Shown: positions 25,875-34,940 of the stretch, piece by piece
Position numbering within the stretch: the stretch's first letter is position 1
Layout: every line of letters starts with the position of its first letter
NCBI GenBank assembly: GCA_036008465.1
Contig: DASYNP010000175.1
Span: 1 to 64,000 of the forward strand
Direction of reading: 5' to 3'
Length of the DNA stretch: 64,000 nucleotides
Source of the DNA: DASPSM01 sp036008465
Lineage (GTDB): Bacteria; Planctomycetota; Planctomycetia; Planctomycetales; Planctomycetaceae
Notes under the pieces: model-generated
Seen by the model: the letters and a program-made list of their open reading frames with translations, nothing else
The model's database searches: none
What the model was told of the DNA's origin: nothing
Program-made: the position numbers and the translations under genes

Positions 25875-26663
25875 CTAGACGACCCACTTCGGTTCGCGTT
25901 TTTCGTGAAACGCGGCGAGTCCCTCGCGAGCTTCGCTCGATGCCCGCGCCTCGGCGGAGACCTTGCGGCCAGCTTCGAGTTGTTGAATCAGCTGCTCCAG
26001 CGAAAAACTGCGCACAAGCCGCTTTGTGCCCGCCAGCGCCTGCGGTGCGCCGCTTAGAAGAGAGGCGACGAGTTCTTGCCGAGTCTCAGGGAGACGTTCG
26101 GGCGGACAGAGGTAGTGGCAGATTCCCAAACGGTGCGCTTCCTCGCCGTTGATCGTGCGTCCCTCGAACAAGAGGGGCATGGCGGCCCCATTGCCGATTC
26201 GATAGAGCAAGAGGGGAGAGACAACCGCTGGACTGATTCCCCGCTTGACTTCCGGCAGCGAAAACTTCGCGTTCGGCGTGGCAAGCACCAGGTCGCAGGC
26301 CAGTACGATCCCAAACCCGCCGGCAATCGCCGGACCATGCACGACGGCCAGTGTCGGCATGTCGACTCGCAGAATGGCGACGAGCGCGTCGCGAAAACCC
26401 GAGGCATCCTGCTCCCATTGCGCGCGGGCGTCGGGGACTGAGGCACGCTGCTGCATCTCATCGAGATCCATTCCGGCGCAAAAGGCCGGGCCGCTCCCAT
26501 CGAGCACGACGAGCCGAGTCGCAGGATTTGCCGCAGCCTCGGCGACGGTGGCGGACAGCTGAGCAAGGAGATCTCGCGTCAGAGCATTGCGTCGAGCCGG
26601 CCGATCTAGCGTTACTTGAGCCACGCCGTCCATCATCGTCAGCTTGACAAGCCGCTCACTCAT
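25875..26663 (-). CDS. enoyl-CoA hydratase/isomerase family protein
   Basis: The 262-residue crotonase-fold protein should act on an acyl-CoA double bond. The oxyanion-hole segments are VVLDGSGPAFCAGMDLDEM and VVHGPAIAGGFGIVLACDLVLA, and TLDRPARRNALT is the N-terminal family signature. The start is placed at the second Met (26663), 8 bases inside the preceding AtuA-like gene. The coupling places it in a small acyl-CoA catabolic operon with the two AtuA proteins. In terpene and leucine catabolism AtuE/LiuC-type hydratases occupy this position, which is an inference. Confidence 0.9.
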   Translation of the reverse strand: MSERLVKLTMMDGVAQVTLDRPARRNALTRDLLAQLSATVAEAAANPATRLVVLDGSGPAFCAGMDLDEMQQRASVPDARAQWEQDASGFRDALVAILRVDMPTLAVVHGPAIAGGFGIVLACDLVLATPNAKFSLPEVKRGISPAVVSPLLLYRIGNGAAMPLLFEGRTINGEEAHRLGICHYLCPPERLPETRQELVASLLSGAPQALAGTKRLVRSFSLEQLIQQLEAGRKVSAEARASSEAREGLAAFHEKREPKWVV

Positions 26664-27042
26664 CGGAGGTTGCCTCATTGTGTTTTGGTTGCTGCCGTCG
26701 CATGCAATCCAGGTCGGCCGGCGGGGGAGCAGGAATGGGCATTTCTAACAGTGCCAAAGCGAGGGTCTTGCCTTGGCTATCGGTGCGCAGCGAGCGGCTC
26801 GCTCCTCCGCCTAGCACATTGAACAAAAGGAAGTTGTACGCGCCGACGCCCGGCAATTCGTATCGGCGCACTTCGGTGGGCCGGAAGGAAAGAAAATACT
26901 GGGCAACTCGTACCTCGGTCAGCACTTGTCCCAGATAGCGAAATCCTTCCGGCGTGAAGGCGATCACGCCGACGTTGGCATGATTCCCTTTGTCACCGGA
27001 ACGGGCGTGGGCAATTTCGCCCAAACGGATTGAGCCATTCAT
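26656..27042 (-). CDS. AtuA-like ferredoxin-fold domain protein
   Basis: A 128-residue protein corresponding to the C-terminal domain that accompanies AtuA/DUF1446 proteins: LGEIAHARSGDKGNHANVGVIA, RVAQYFLSFRPTEVRRYELPG, and YNFLLFNVLGGGASRSL. In several organisms this domain is fused to AtuA; here it is separate. The ATG overlaps the AtuA stop by 4 bases (ATGA), so the two products are made together and probably assemble. The role in acyclic terpene utilisation is inferred from the family name. Confidence 0.85.
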   Translation of the reverse strand: MNGSIRLGEIAHARSGDKGNHANVGVIAFTPEGFRYLGQVLTEVRVAQYFLSFRPTEVRRYELPGVGAYNFLLFNVLGGGASRSLRTDSQGKTLALALLEMPIPAPPPADLDCMRRQQPKHNEATSDE

Positions 27043-28412
27043 GCGATCCACTCCCGGGCCGCTCGTACAATCGAGACGGCCTGGACATGCCCGCGCGAGA
27101 CGGTGGTCGGCCAATAGGCGAGCACGGGACGCGGCTTCGCGCGACCGCCGACGTATCCCGTTACTCCCGGATGCCCAGCCGTCACTAGCGGCGCGAATTC
27201 GCAGGTGAACCGGTCGAGCACCGCGCGGGAAGGATCGGCCGCACTCACGCGCAGCACGACGTCCCACGGATTGACTCGTTCTCCGGGCAAGCCGGGCGCG
27301 GTATCGCCGGCTCCGATCACTTCGACGTTGGTCCGCGCCGGTGTGACGCCCGCCATCCGCAATTTTTCCAGAATCGTCGCGCCTGCCGAGCGCGCCGTCT
27401 CCACGGCGTGAGGACCGCAAACCGTCAACGTCGACGAAACCAGGTATCCGTCCTGATAAGCGACTGAAACTTTGAATTTGTCCGGTGCTGAGCTGCCGCG
27501 AGCACCTTGGACGCTCACACGATCGGGCCCGGCTTCCGTCAACCGCACCTGCGTGAAGTCTGTATCGATGTCAGGTGTGAGGTAGTGGGCCGGGTCGCCA
27601 ATTTCGTAGAGCAGCTGCTCAGAGACCGTTTCGACATCGACGCGGCCGCCCGTACCTTCGGGCTTCGTAATCGTCACGTCGGCCTTGTCGGAAATCTCCG
27701 CAATCGGATAGCCGATATCCGCCAGTCGAATCTCCGGCGTCCACCCGGAATACATTCCGCCCGTGCATTGCCCGCCGCACTCGATGAGGTGACCCGCGAC
27801 GGTCGTGGGGGCGAGCCGCTCCCAATCGCGGAAGCTCCAGCCAAATTGGTGAGCCGCCGGTCCGACGGTGAGCGATACGTCGGCAACCCGACCGGTGATC
27901 ACGATGCGAGCTCCGCCGGCCAGCGCTTCGACAATTCCCGCCGCGCCCAGGTACGCGTTCGCGCTGACGATCCGATCGCGAACCGAATCAAACGATTGGC
28001 CGGTCTCAAAGTGGGCAAACGTTTCCCCCTCGTGCGACAGCTCATTGAGCCGGGGAAGCAGATCGTCGCCCGTCACGATGCCGATTGCCACGTCCGGCAT
28101 CCCGGCCTCGACAAGAACACGGGAGGCGGCCGCGGCACATCCTTGCGGATTCATGCCCCCGGCGTTGGTCACAATCTTCAGGCCGGGCTGGGTGCGCAGG
28201 GCTGGAATCAAATCTCGAAGCACGATCTCGAAATCGGTCACCCAGCCGGCCGAGGGGTTTCTCGATTTCTGATGTGCGAGAATCGACATTGTCAGCTCTG
28301 CCAGATACTCGAGCGTCAAATAGTCGAGCCGCGCACCTTCGCAAAGTCGGCGGGGCGCATCGAGATTGTCTCCCCAAAACCCGGCGCCATTGCCTATGCG
28401 AATCGTTTTCAT
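27039..28412 (-). CDS. AtuA-family protein (DUF1446)
   Basis: The 457-residue protein has the hallmarks of the acyclic terpene utilisation AtuA family: the N-terminal IRIGNGAGFWGDNLDAP, LTLEYLAELTMSIL and GWVTDFEIVLRDLIPAL, then TNAGGMNPQGCA, VITGRVADVSLTVGP and HLIECGGQCTGGMYSGW. The start is set at MKTIRI, as the longer frame adds unrelated residues. It heads a minus-strand operon with the AtuA-like domain protein and an enoyl-CoA hydratase. The enzymatic reaction of AtuA is not well defined. Confidence 0.9.
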   Translation of the reverse strand: MKTIRIGNGAGFWGDNLDAPRRLCEGARLDYLTLEYLAELTMSILAHQKSRNPSAGWVTDFEIVLRDLIPALRTQPGLKIVTNAGGMNPQGCAAAASRVLVEAGMPDVAIGIVTGDDLLPRLNELSHEGETFAHFETGQSFDSVRDRIVSANAYLGAAGIVEALAGGARIVITGRVADVSLTVGPAAHQFGWSFRDWERLAPTTVAGHLIECGGQCTGGMYSGWTPEIRLADIGYPIAEISDKADVTITKPEGTGGRVDVETVSEQLLYEIGDPAHYLTPDIDTDFTQVRLTEAGPDRVSVQGARGSSAPDKFKVSVAYQDGYLVSSTLTVCGPHAVETARSAGATILEKLRMAGVTPARTNVEVIGAGDTAPGLPGERVNPWDVVLRVSAADPSRAVLDRFTCEFAPLVTAGHPGVTGYVGGRAKPRPVLAYWPTTVSRGHVQAVSIVRAAREWIA

Positions 28413-28675
28413 CGACGTTTTCTGCGGAAGGGCGAGGCTCGCCCCGAGCCCCTGGTTACGTGCGATCACTGAAAAAGATCAGCAGGAGCTTCATCCTCCC
28501 AAGGGCTCGCATTGTAACAAAACCCGTCTGGATTCCTCTGTCCGGTTCCACTATCCTTCCGCAGCAAATCGGCATATATCAAGGCGTTCCGAATCCTGCC
28601 GCTGCTTGACGAGAGCAGTCGACGGGCCCCGAGCGCAGACCGATCAATCGCGTCCGGCCGAAGGATCGACGGGCC

Positions 28676-28948
28676 ATGGGATGGAGTTATCGCAAGAGCG
28701 TCAACCTCGGACCGTTCCGCGTTAACCTGAGTAAGTCGGGCGTTGGCTACTCGGTCGGCGACAAAGATTTCCGCGTGGGCGTCAACTCCAAGGGACGCCG
28801 TTACGAGGCGCTCACCGTCCCCGGCACGGGGCTCCATTATCGCAGCGAGGGCAAATCGCGCGGGCAGGCTTCCGGTTGCATGGGAGTCGTTCTATTGATG
28901 GTCCTCCTCGCGGCGGCCGGCGTCCAACTCTTCCTCTACTCTTGGTGA
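28676..28948 (+). CDS. DUF4236 membrane protein
   Basis: A 90-residue protein with the DUF4236 pattern MGWSYRKSVNLGPFRVNLSK, SGVGYSVGDKDFRVGVNSKG and TVPGTGLHYRS, followed by a Cys-containing linker and one C-terminal membrane helix (VVLLMVLLAAAGVQLFLY). The family has no known biochemical role. It precedes a 97-residue ORF by 9 bases, likely in one transcript. Confidence 0.85.
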   Translation: MGWSYRKSVNLGPFRVNLSKSGVGYSVGDKDFRVGVNSKGRRYEALTVPGTGLHYRSEGKSRGQASGCMGVVLLMVLLAAAGVQLFLYSW

Positions 28949-28957
28949 GTGTGAGTC

Positions 28958-29251
28958 ATGGCCCTGCATTTCGTTCGGTCGCTCAGAACCCCCTTCTCGG
29001 AGCGATTCCTGATTCAAGCGGAACCGGGGAAAGATTGCGGTGCGGTCGAGCTGCACTATCTGCCTGGCGAACGCGTCGTAGGCACGGTGATCGTGCTCGA
29101 TGACAAGGTCTTCCCCGAGCATAAGATTCCCGAACTCCTCAAGGAGATCGACGAATTCCTCCTTCCCGACGCCAGCATTGAAGACGGCAAGCTGCACTTC
29201 ACGGTCGTGTCGGGACATGTCGTGGGCACGTTCTTCCCCCACCCGAGCTGA
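28958..29251 (+). CDS. small conserved protein of unknown function
   Basis: A 97-residue soluble protein with no recognised family. It is an alpha/beta-type sequence (ERFLIQAEPGKDCGAVELHYL, GTVIVLDDKVFPEHKIPELLKEIDEFLL, LHFTVVSGHVVGTFFPHP). It lies 9 bases downstream of the DUF4236 gene, and a ribosome binding site is not obvious. The compact arrangement suggests cotranslation, but the function is unknown. Confidence 0.7.
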   Translation: MALHFVRSLRTPFSERFLIQAEPGKDCGAVELHYLPGERVVGTVIVLDDKVFPEHKIPELLKEIDEFLLPDASIEDGKLHFTVVSGHVVGTFFPHPS

Positions 29252-29311
29252 CAGTTCGAATCGTAAGCTCAAGCTCGCCGTTCCTCGTGCTTTTTCGCAG
29301 GAGGTCCAAGG

Positions 29312-32300
29312 ATGGACGTCCACCGCGCGACTGCCTGGGTCGCTTTAATTCTCTCGGCCGCGTGCTGGTCTTCGGTCAATCGTCGAGCGGCGGCCCAGTC
29401 ATCCACGCTTCAGCCGGCGCCGGCAGCGACGGCACCGTCGGCTCCGCGCACGCCAGCGGTCGTCGACTCGCTCAGGGACGATGCCAATCTGCACGACGTC
29501 TGTTTTCTCGGCAGAAGCGATGGATGGTGCGTCGGCGACCACGGAGCCGTCTGGCGAACGGAAGACGGCGGCCGGACATGGAAACCGCTCCCCTGCCCCG
29601 TGGACTGCGCCCTCCGCAGCGTCTGCTTTGTGACAGACCGCATCGGCTGGGTCGCAGGCGGTTCGACAACCGCATTCACTCGCGTCGGCGCGGGTGTCGT
29701 CCTGGGCACGCGCGACGGCGGCAAAACGTGGGTCAGTCTCGCCCGGGGCTCGCGCCCGTTGCCGCAACTGCATTACGTCCGCTTCTTCTCGCCCAGCACG
29801 GGAGTCGTCGTCGGCGAACCGACGCCGGACTTTCCGTCTGGTGTGATAACCACCTCGGACGGAAGCAAAACCTGGCAATCAGTCGATGGCGGGCGGCATG
29901 ACGGCTGGCGCGCGGCAGACTTTCTGGCGCCCACACTGGGCGCGGTGGCTGGACTCGAGGGAGAGTCCGCTCGAGTGGATGGTGGACGCGTGATGGATCT
30001 TCGCGCCGGTCGCTTCGGTCTCCGTGGGCTCTATGACGTAAAACTGAGTCGTGACGACAGCGGTTGGATGGTCGGCGACGGAGCCTTAATCCTGCGGACG
30101 CACAATCGCGGCGTCGTTTGGGAGGCTCCGCCGACGCGGCTTTCGAAAGAAGCTGGAGCAATTTTTGACTTCCACGCGGTCGCCGTTCGCGGGGACCGCC
30201 TGTGGGTTGCCGGTTCGCCGGGCAGCGTCGTCTGGCATTCACCGGACGGCGGCCGCAGTTGGCGAACTCAACCGACCGGCCAAACCGCGCCGTTGGAACG
30301 GCTCGCCTTCTCGACGGATGAATCGGGTTGCGCCGTCGGGGCTTTCGGCTGCATTCTTCACACAGAAGATGGCGGCCAAACGTGGAAACCGGTCCGCGCG
30401 GGAAATCGACGCGCCGCCCTGCTGGCGGTCGAATCGCGGCCCGACGGGATCTCCTTTGGCGCGCTGGCCAAAGAGTCGGGCGAGCTGGGGTACCGCAGCG
30501 TCGTCTTTTTGCCGGTGCGGGGACAAGCCGAAGGAGAAGCGGCCCGTGATCCCGAGCTCGACCTTAAGCTGCACGACGCCGTGACTGTCGCTGGTGGTTC
30601 GCAGGGAGCGACAGGTTGGCGTTTTCCACTCGACATTCCCGGGCTCGAGCGCGATCCGCAGAAGCTCGTCGCCGATTGGATGCGGCGTACGGAAGGTGAC
30701 TTCCAGCCGATGTTTTATGGACATCTCGTTTGCCAACTCCGCATTTGGCGGCCGACCGTGGTGATTATCGACCAGCCGGCCCTCGACGATGCCGCGGGAA
30801 CGGTGCTTGCCAACGCAGTGTTGGCCGCCGTCCGCCAAGCGGGCGACCCACTGGCATTCGCTGAACAGGCCCGCTTCGCGGTACTGCCTCCCTGGACGAC
30901 GGCTCGCGTTTTCATGCGGTTGCCGGCCGGCAGTGCGGGCGATTACCGGCTCGACGCCGATGAAATTCTCCCGCGTCGCGGCTCTTCGGTCATGAGCCTT
31001 GCCGCAGCGGCTGCCAGTCGATTGATTCCGGTGGAGACGTATGCCCCGGAGAGCGAGTCGTACCGCCTCGTCGATGTCGCGCCGGGAATGGACGGTGCGA
31101 ACGGAAACCTGCCCGAGCTGCGGGACTTCTTCACTGGGATTGGGTTGGGCCCCGGGACCGACGCGCGGCGCGCGCTCCGAGCGATCGATCGGGAGACGAA
31201 CGATCAGGCGCAGCATCTAGCCCGACGCGATCGCAATTTTCGCGCGATGAGTCGTCAACGCGTCCGTGGCGCCACAGGCGGGTCAGAGTTGCTCGGTATG
31301 CTCCATGACCAGACCAGCGGCTCCGACAAGGCATCGGCCGCCTTGCAGCTCGTGCTTTTGGCCGATGCCTATCGGCAAAACGCCCAGTGGGAACTGACCG
31401 AGGCCACGGTCCTCGATCTAGTCGAACGCTTCCCCGACGAGCCGGCGACGTTCAACGCGATGCAATGGCTCTTTCAATATTGGACGTCGGCCGAGCTGAC
31501 CTATCAGCGAGAACGGCAGGAATCGGTGCAAACCACGCGGATGCAGTTCACCCCCTCGGAGCTTCAAGCCAAGATCGACAAAGCTGTCGCGTTGGCTCAA
31601 ACCGATCCCAAGGACCGCGACCCAACCGCGCTTGACGGTCCGGATCCGCTGCGTTTCATCACAACGCCTGGACGATTGCGGCTCGGCAATTCGGATCTTG
31701 GCGCGCTGCGTTCGGCCGCACAGCGTGATTCGGCATTGAAGATGGCTGCACTCATTCGCCGGAAGTCACCCGCGCTTTACCGCACGCCCGCGATCCAGTT
31801 TCCGTTGGCGGCCCTGCTGCGCCAGTCGGGAATGACGACGCTGCCTGCCGAGGCCCCGGAACGTTCTGGGGTGGTCCAAGCAGGCGGCATAGAGGCCGAC
31901 GCGCAAAACGCCGATCCGGTCACGGCTGCAAGTCTCGCTGCAACGCAGACTGGCGAACGATCGCCCCAAAAGACCGTCGTTTGTCTGGCCGCGAAGGAGC
32001 GGCTTAAGCCGGACGGGCTGCTGTCGGACGTTTGCTGGCAGGAGGCGGTCGAGATTCCACTCTCGACAAGCGCGGTGGCGATCGCGGGCAATGCTCCCCA
32101 CGCGTACGTCATGTTGGCGCACGATGCGCAGTATCTGTATTTCGCCGCGTCGGTCCCACGTCTTCCCGGCCTGCCGAAAGACGGCCCGATGACCTTGGGC
32201 CGCAAGCATGACATGGATCTGTCCGCTTATGACCGCATCTCGCTGTTTTTCGACGTCGACCGGGACGGTATCACCTGGTACGAGATCGATATCGACCAGC

Positions 32301-32563
32301 GGGGCTGCGTCGCCGAATCGTGCTGGAACGATCCGCGCTGGAATCCGAAGCTCTTGTTTGTCGCGGCTGACGGGGACGATGAGCGTTGGCGAATCGAGGG
32401 GGCGATCCACTTCTCGGAGATGGTGCCGCAGCCGCCGCGCGTGGGCGAGGGATGGGGTTTGGCAATCGTGCGGACCGCCCCAACGGTCAAGCAGGAGGCT
32501 TGGATTCCGCCGGCCTCCACGCGTCCGCGACCTGAGTCGTTCGGGTTGTTGCGCTTTCAGTAG
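29312..32563 (+). CDS. large secreted Ycf48/BNR-repeat protein with C-terminal CBM9-like domain
   Basis: A 1083-residue exported protein with an N-terminal signal peptide ending near RAAAQ. Residues about 60-400 carry Ycf48/BNR propeller blades marked by RTEDGGRTW, GTRDGGKTW, STDESGCAVGAFG and HTEDGGQTWKP. A middle region of about 500 residues is unassigned and contains a helical repeat-like stretch near residues 660-760. The C-terminal 200 residues (DAQYLYFAASV, YDRISLFFDVDRDG, WRIEGAIHFSE) resemble a CBM9/DOMON-type beta-sandwich. AGGAGG precedes the ATG. The role is probably extracellular binding or assembly; no enzyme motif was seen. Confidence 0.8.
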   Translation: MDVHRATAWVALILSAACWSSVNRRAAAQSSTLQPAPAATAPSAPRTPAVVDSLRDDANLHDVCFLGRSDGWCVGDHGAVWRTEDGGRTWKPLPCPVDCALRSVCFVTDRIGWVAGGSTTAFTRVGAGVVLGTRDGGKTWVSLARGSRPLPQLHYVRFFSPSTGVVVGEPTPDFPSGVITTSDGSKTWQSVDGGRHDGWRAADFLAPTLGAVAGLEGESARVDGGRVMDLRAGRFGLRGLYDVKLSRDDSGWMVGDGALILRTHNRGVVWEAPPTRLSKEAGAIFDFHAVAVRGDRLWVAGSPGSVVWHSPDGGRSWRTQPTGQTAPLERLAFSTDESGCAVGAFGCILHTEDGGQTWKPVRAGNRRAALLAVESRPDGISFGALAKESGELGYRSVVFLPVRGQAEGEAARDPELDLKLHDAVTVAGGSQGATGWRFPLDIPGLERDPQKLVADWMRRTEGDFQPMFYGHLVCQLRIWRPTVVIIDQPALDDAAGTVLANAVLAAVRQAGDPLAFAEQARFAVLPPWTTARVFMRLPAGSAGDYRLDADEILPRRGSSVMSLAAAAASRLIPVETYAPESESYRLVDVAPGMDGANGNLPELRDFFTGIGLGPGTDARRALRAIDRETNDQAQHLARRDRNFRAMSRQRVRGATGGSELLGMLHDQTSGSDKASAALQLVLLADAYRQNAQWELTEATVLDLVERFPDEPATFNAMQWLFQYWTSAELTYQRERQESVQTTRMQFTPSELQAKIDKAVALAQTDPKDRDPTALDGPDPLRFITTPGRLRLGNSDLGALRSAAQRDSALKMAALIRRKSPALYRTPAIQFPLAALLRQSGMTTLPAEAPERSGVVQAGGIEADAQNADPVTAASLAATQTGERSPQKTVVCLAAKERLKPDGLLSDVCWQEAVEIPLSTSAVAIAGNAPHAYVMLAHDAQYLYFAASVPRLPGLPKDGPMTLGRKHDMDLSAYDRISLFFDVDRDGITWYEIDIDQRGCVAESCWNDPRWNPKLLFVAADGDDERWRIEGAIHFSEMVPQPPRVGEGWGLAIVRTAPTVKQEAWIPPASTRPRPESFGLLRFQ

Positions 32564-32676
32564 GGCTACGAGCCGCAGCCGTGCGTTTGAAATCCGCCGG
32601 CGGCCTGTGTTAAGAACAGGGCGCACGCGGCAGACGGACTTGTCTGCCAGGCAAGCTGCGAGGAGCGCGCCCCGAA

Positions 32677-33807
32677 ATGGGTTTTGTCATCGGCATGGAT
32701 GAGGCAGGATACGGCCCGAACCTGGGGCCGTTGGTGCTGACTGCGACGGTGTGGGAGGTCCCCGGCCGCTGGCCGAAGCGGACCGATTTCTGGCAACTCT
32801 TTGCCGACATCGCCGGACGCAAAGAGGTCGAGGAAGCGCAGAACGGGAACGACGGCGATCAGGAGTCGGCCGGTAGGCAAAAGAGATCCTCCGGTCGTCC
32901 GCTGAAAAAGAAGACCGCCGACTCTCTGCGGGCCTGCGGGGTCGTTGAATTTTCCGAAAACGGTGCGACGCCTGTCGCCGCCAGCGAGCGACTCCACATA
33001 GCCGACTCCAAAGAGGTCTACAGTCCTGCGATCGGCCTGGGGGCGCTCGAGCGCGGCGTGTTAGCGACGTTCGGCATCGCATCGCAGATGCCATCGGCCC
33101 TCAACCAATTGCTTGACGACCTGATGGCGTACGAAATATGCGATGACAGAGCAGCCGCTCTTGAGGCAGATGGGCGCGGGCGCGACCTCTGGTTTGCCGA
33201 CGACGTCGATCTGCCGCTGCCGGTCAGCGAAGAGGGACGTCTGGCGGAGAGCGCGTCGGAAAAGTGGCGGACGATCTGCGAGGCGACCGGCGTGCGATTG
33301 CGCGCGATTCGCAGCGATGTGGTTTCGCCACGACGCTGGAATCGCGAGAACCGCCGGACCGACAACAAGGCCACCACTCTTTCGCGCTTGCATCTGCAAT
33401 TGTTGCGGCGAGTCTGGAATCCCGACGAGCCGGGTCCCACGGTGGTCATCGCGGACAAACACGGCGGCAGAAACTACTACGGCGATCTGCTCGTCGACTG
33501 CTTGGACGGACGGATGGTCTGTTGCCGCGGCGAATCGCGCGCCGCGAGCGTGTACCGCGTCGGCCCGACGGAGATCCGGTTCGAAGCTAAGGCCGAACGG
33601 CACTTCCCGGTCGCCGTCGCGTCAATGGTCTCCAAATACGTTCGCGAGCTGGCGATGGAGCTCTTCAACCGCTTTTGGCGGAATCATCTACCTGAGCTGA
33701 AGCCAACTCACGGCTATCCGAGCGACTCCCATCGATTCCGACGCGACGTGGCTGAGGTCCAATCGCGTCTGGCGATCGCCGATGACGTGCTTTGGCGCGA
33801 GCGATGA
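32677..33807 (+). CDS. divergent ribonuclease HII-like protein
   Basis: The 376-residue protein matches RNase HII in order and spacing: IGMDEAGYGPNLGPLV with Asp8-Glu9, an IADSKEVYS segment near residue 108 (the DSK motif), VIADKHGGRNYY with Asp260 (third carboxylate), and ASMVSKYVRE at 315-324 followed by HGYPSDSHRF, matching the ASIVAKVTRD...KGY region. RNase HII incises 5' of ribonucleotides in DNA. The GRG junction-sensing motif is GYG here and the usual fourth Asp is Glu324. A roughly 90-residue insertion follows the first motif. The length is well above the usual 200-260 residues, so altered substrate use is plausible. Confidence 0.8.
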   Translation: MGFVIGMDEAGYGPNLGPLVLTATVWEVPGRWPKRTDFWQLFADIAGRKEVEEAQNGNDGDQESAGRQKRSSGRPLKKKTADSLRACGVVEFSENGATPVAASERLHIADSKEVYSPAIGLGALERGVLATFGIASQMPSALNQLLDDLMAYEICDDRAAALEADGRGRDLWFADDVDLPLPVSEEGRLAESASEKWRTICEATGVRLRAIRSDVVSPRRWNRENRRTDNKATTLSRLHLQLLRRVWNPDEPGPTVVIADKHGGRNYYGDLLVDCLDGRMVCCRGESRAASVYRVGPTEIRFEAKAERHFPVAVASMVSKYVRELAMELFNRFWRNHLPELKPTHGYPSDSHRFRRDVAEVQSRLAIADDVLWRER

Positions 33808-33905
33808 TGGCTCGCGGGCTGCCATTCCTCGCTTTTCGATCGCTGGGTGTATGATGGAGGCGTTCGCTGCGTCGTCACCCCCCGCGCTATGGGAGAATCC
33901 ATGTC

Positions 33906-34859
33906 ATGCTGCAGACCCGGCTGACCGAAATGTTGAACGTTCGGTATCCGATCATGCTGGCCGGAATGGCGGGAGTGTCGCTCGCAGAAGTCGTGGCCGC
34001 GGTTAGCGAAGCCGGCGGCTACGGCGTGCTGGGGGCGGGGAATTTGAGCGCCACAGAAATCGGCGAGGAGTTGGCTCGCGTTCGCCAGATGACCAAAAAG
34101 CCCTTCGGCGTCGATCTCCTCCATGCGCTTAACGATAACCCGATCGAGGAAGTCCGGCAGATCATCGACGGCGGCGCGACTAGTTTTGCGGCAGGGCTGG
34201 GCGTTCCCAAGCGAGTAATCGGTATGTGTCACGAAGCCGGGCTCAAGGTGATCACGGTAACAGCCACGGTGAAGCATGCCCGGATGGCGGCCGAGGCCGG
34301 CTGCGATTTGATCGTGGCGCAGGGCTCCGAAGCCGGCGGACACACCGGGTCGGTCGGAGCCTTTGCTTTGCTGCCCCAGTCAGTCGACGCCGTTTCGATT
34401 CCTGTCGTTGCGGCGGGTGGGATCTTCGACGGCCGCGGGCTGGCCGCCGCGCTGGCGTTTGGTTGCGCCGGAGTCTGGGTCGGCACTCGGTTCGTTGCCT
34501 CGAAGGAAGCGCGGGCCGCCCAGGTCTACAAGCAGGCGATTGTGCAGGCGGGCGAGAGCGATACTGTCGTCTCCCGCTGCTGGACGGGAAAAACGCTGCG
34601 AGCCATCCGCAATTCGACGACTGACGAGTGGGAACGTCGCCCCCAGGAGATCAAGCCCTTCCCGCAGCAAGCCGACGTCATGGCGCAGAAAGGGCTCTTG
34701 GGCTTTCTGTTCCCCGAAATGGCAGAACGCGACCCCGAGCATAATTGCTTTCCGGCCGGCCAAGGGTGCGGAGGAATCACGGAAGTACAATCGTGCCGTG
34801 AAATCGTGGACGACTTCGTCGCCCAAGCTCAGGCGGTGTTAGCCAGGTTGGCGCTCTGA
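33906..34859 (+). CDS. nitronate monooxygenase / 2-nitropropane dioxygenase family
   Basis: A 317-residue FMN-dependent TIM-barrel enzyme. Family segments are PIMLAGMAGVSLAEVVAAVSEA, GYGVLGAGNLSA, CDLIVAQGSEAGGHTGSVGAF (flavin and substrate loop), PVVAAGGIFDGRGLAAALAFG and GVWVGTRFVASKEA. These enzymes oxidise toxic alkyl nitronates; the same fold is used by FabK enoyl reductases, which is the main alternative. The following gene is hemQ after 81 bases on the same strand. Confidence 0.88.
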   Translation: MLQTRLTEMLNVRYPIMLAGMAGVSLAEVVAAVSEAGGYGVLGAGNLSATEIGEELARVRQMTKKPFGVDLLHALNDNPIEEVRQIIDGGATSFAAGLGVPKRVIGMCHEAGLKVITVTATVKHARMAAEAGCDLIVAQGSEAGGHTGSVGAFALLPQSVDAVSIPVVAAGGIFDGRGLAAALAFGCAGVWVGTRFVASKEARAAQVYKQAIVQAGESDTVVSRCWTGKTLRAIRNSTTDEWERRPQEIKPFPQQADVMAQKGLLGFLFPEMAERDPEHNCFPAGQGCGGITEVQSCREIVDDFVAQAQAVLARLAL

Positions 34860-34940
34860 GCGAAGCGGTTGACTTGGCGGCAGCTCTCGTCCTGCATCAC
34901 AATAAGGACCTTGACCAGATAACAAAGGAACCGATCGCCC

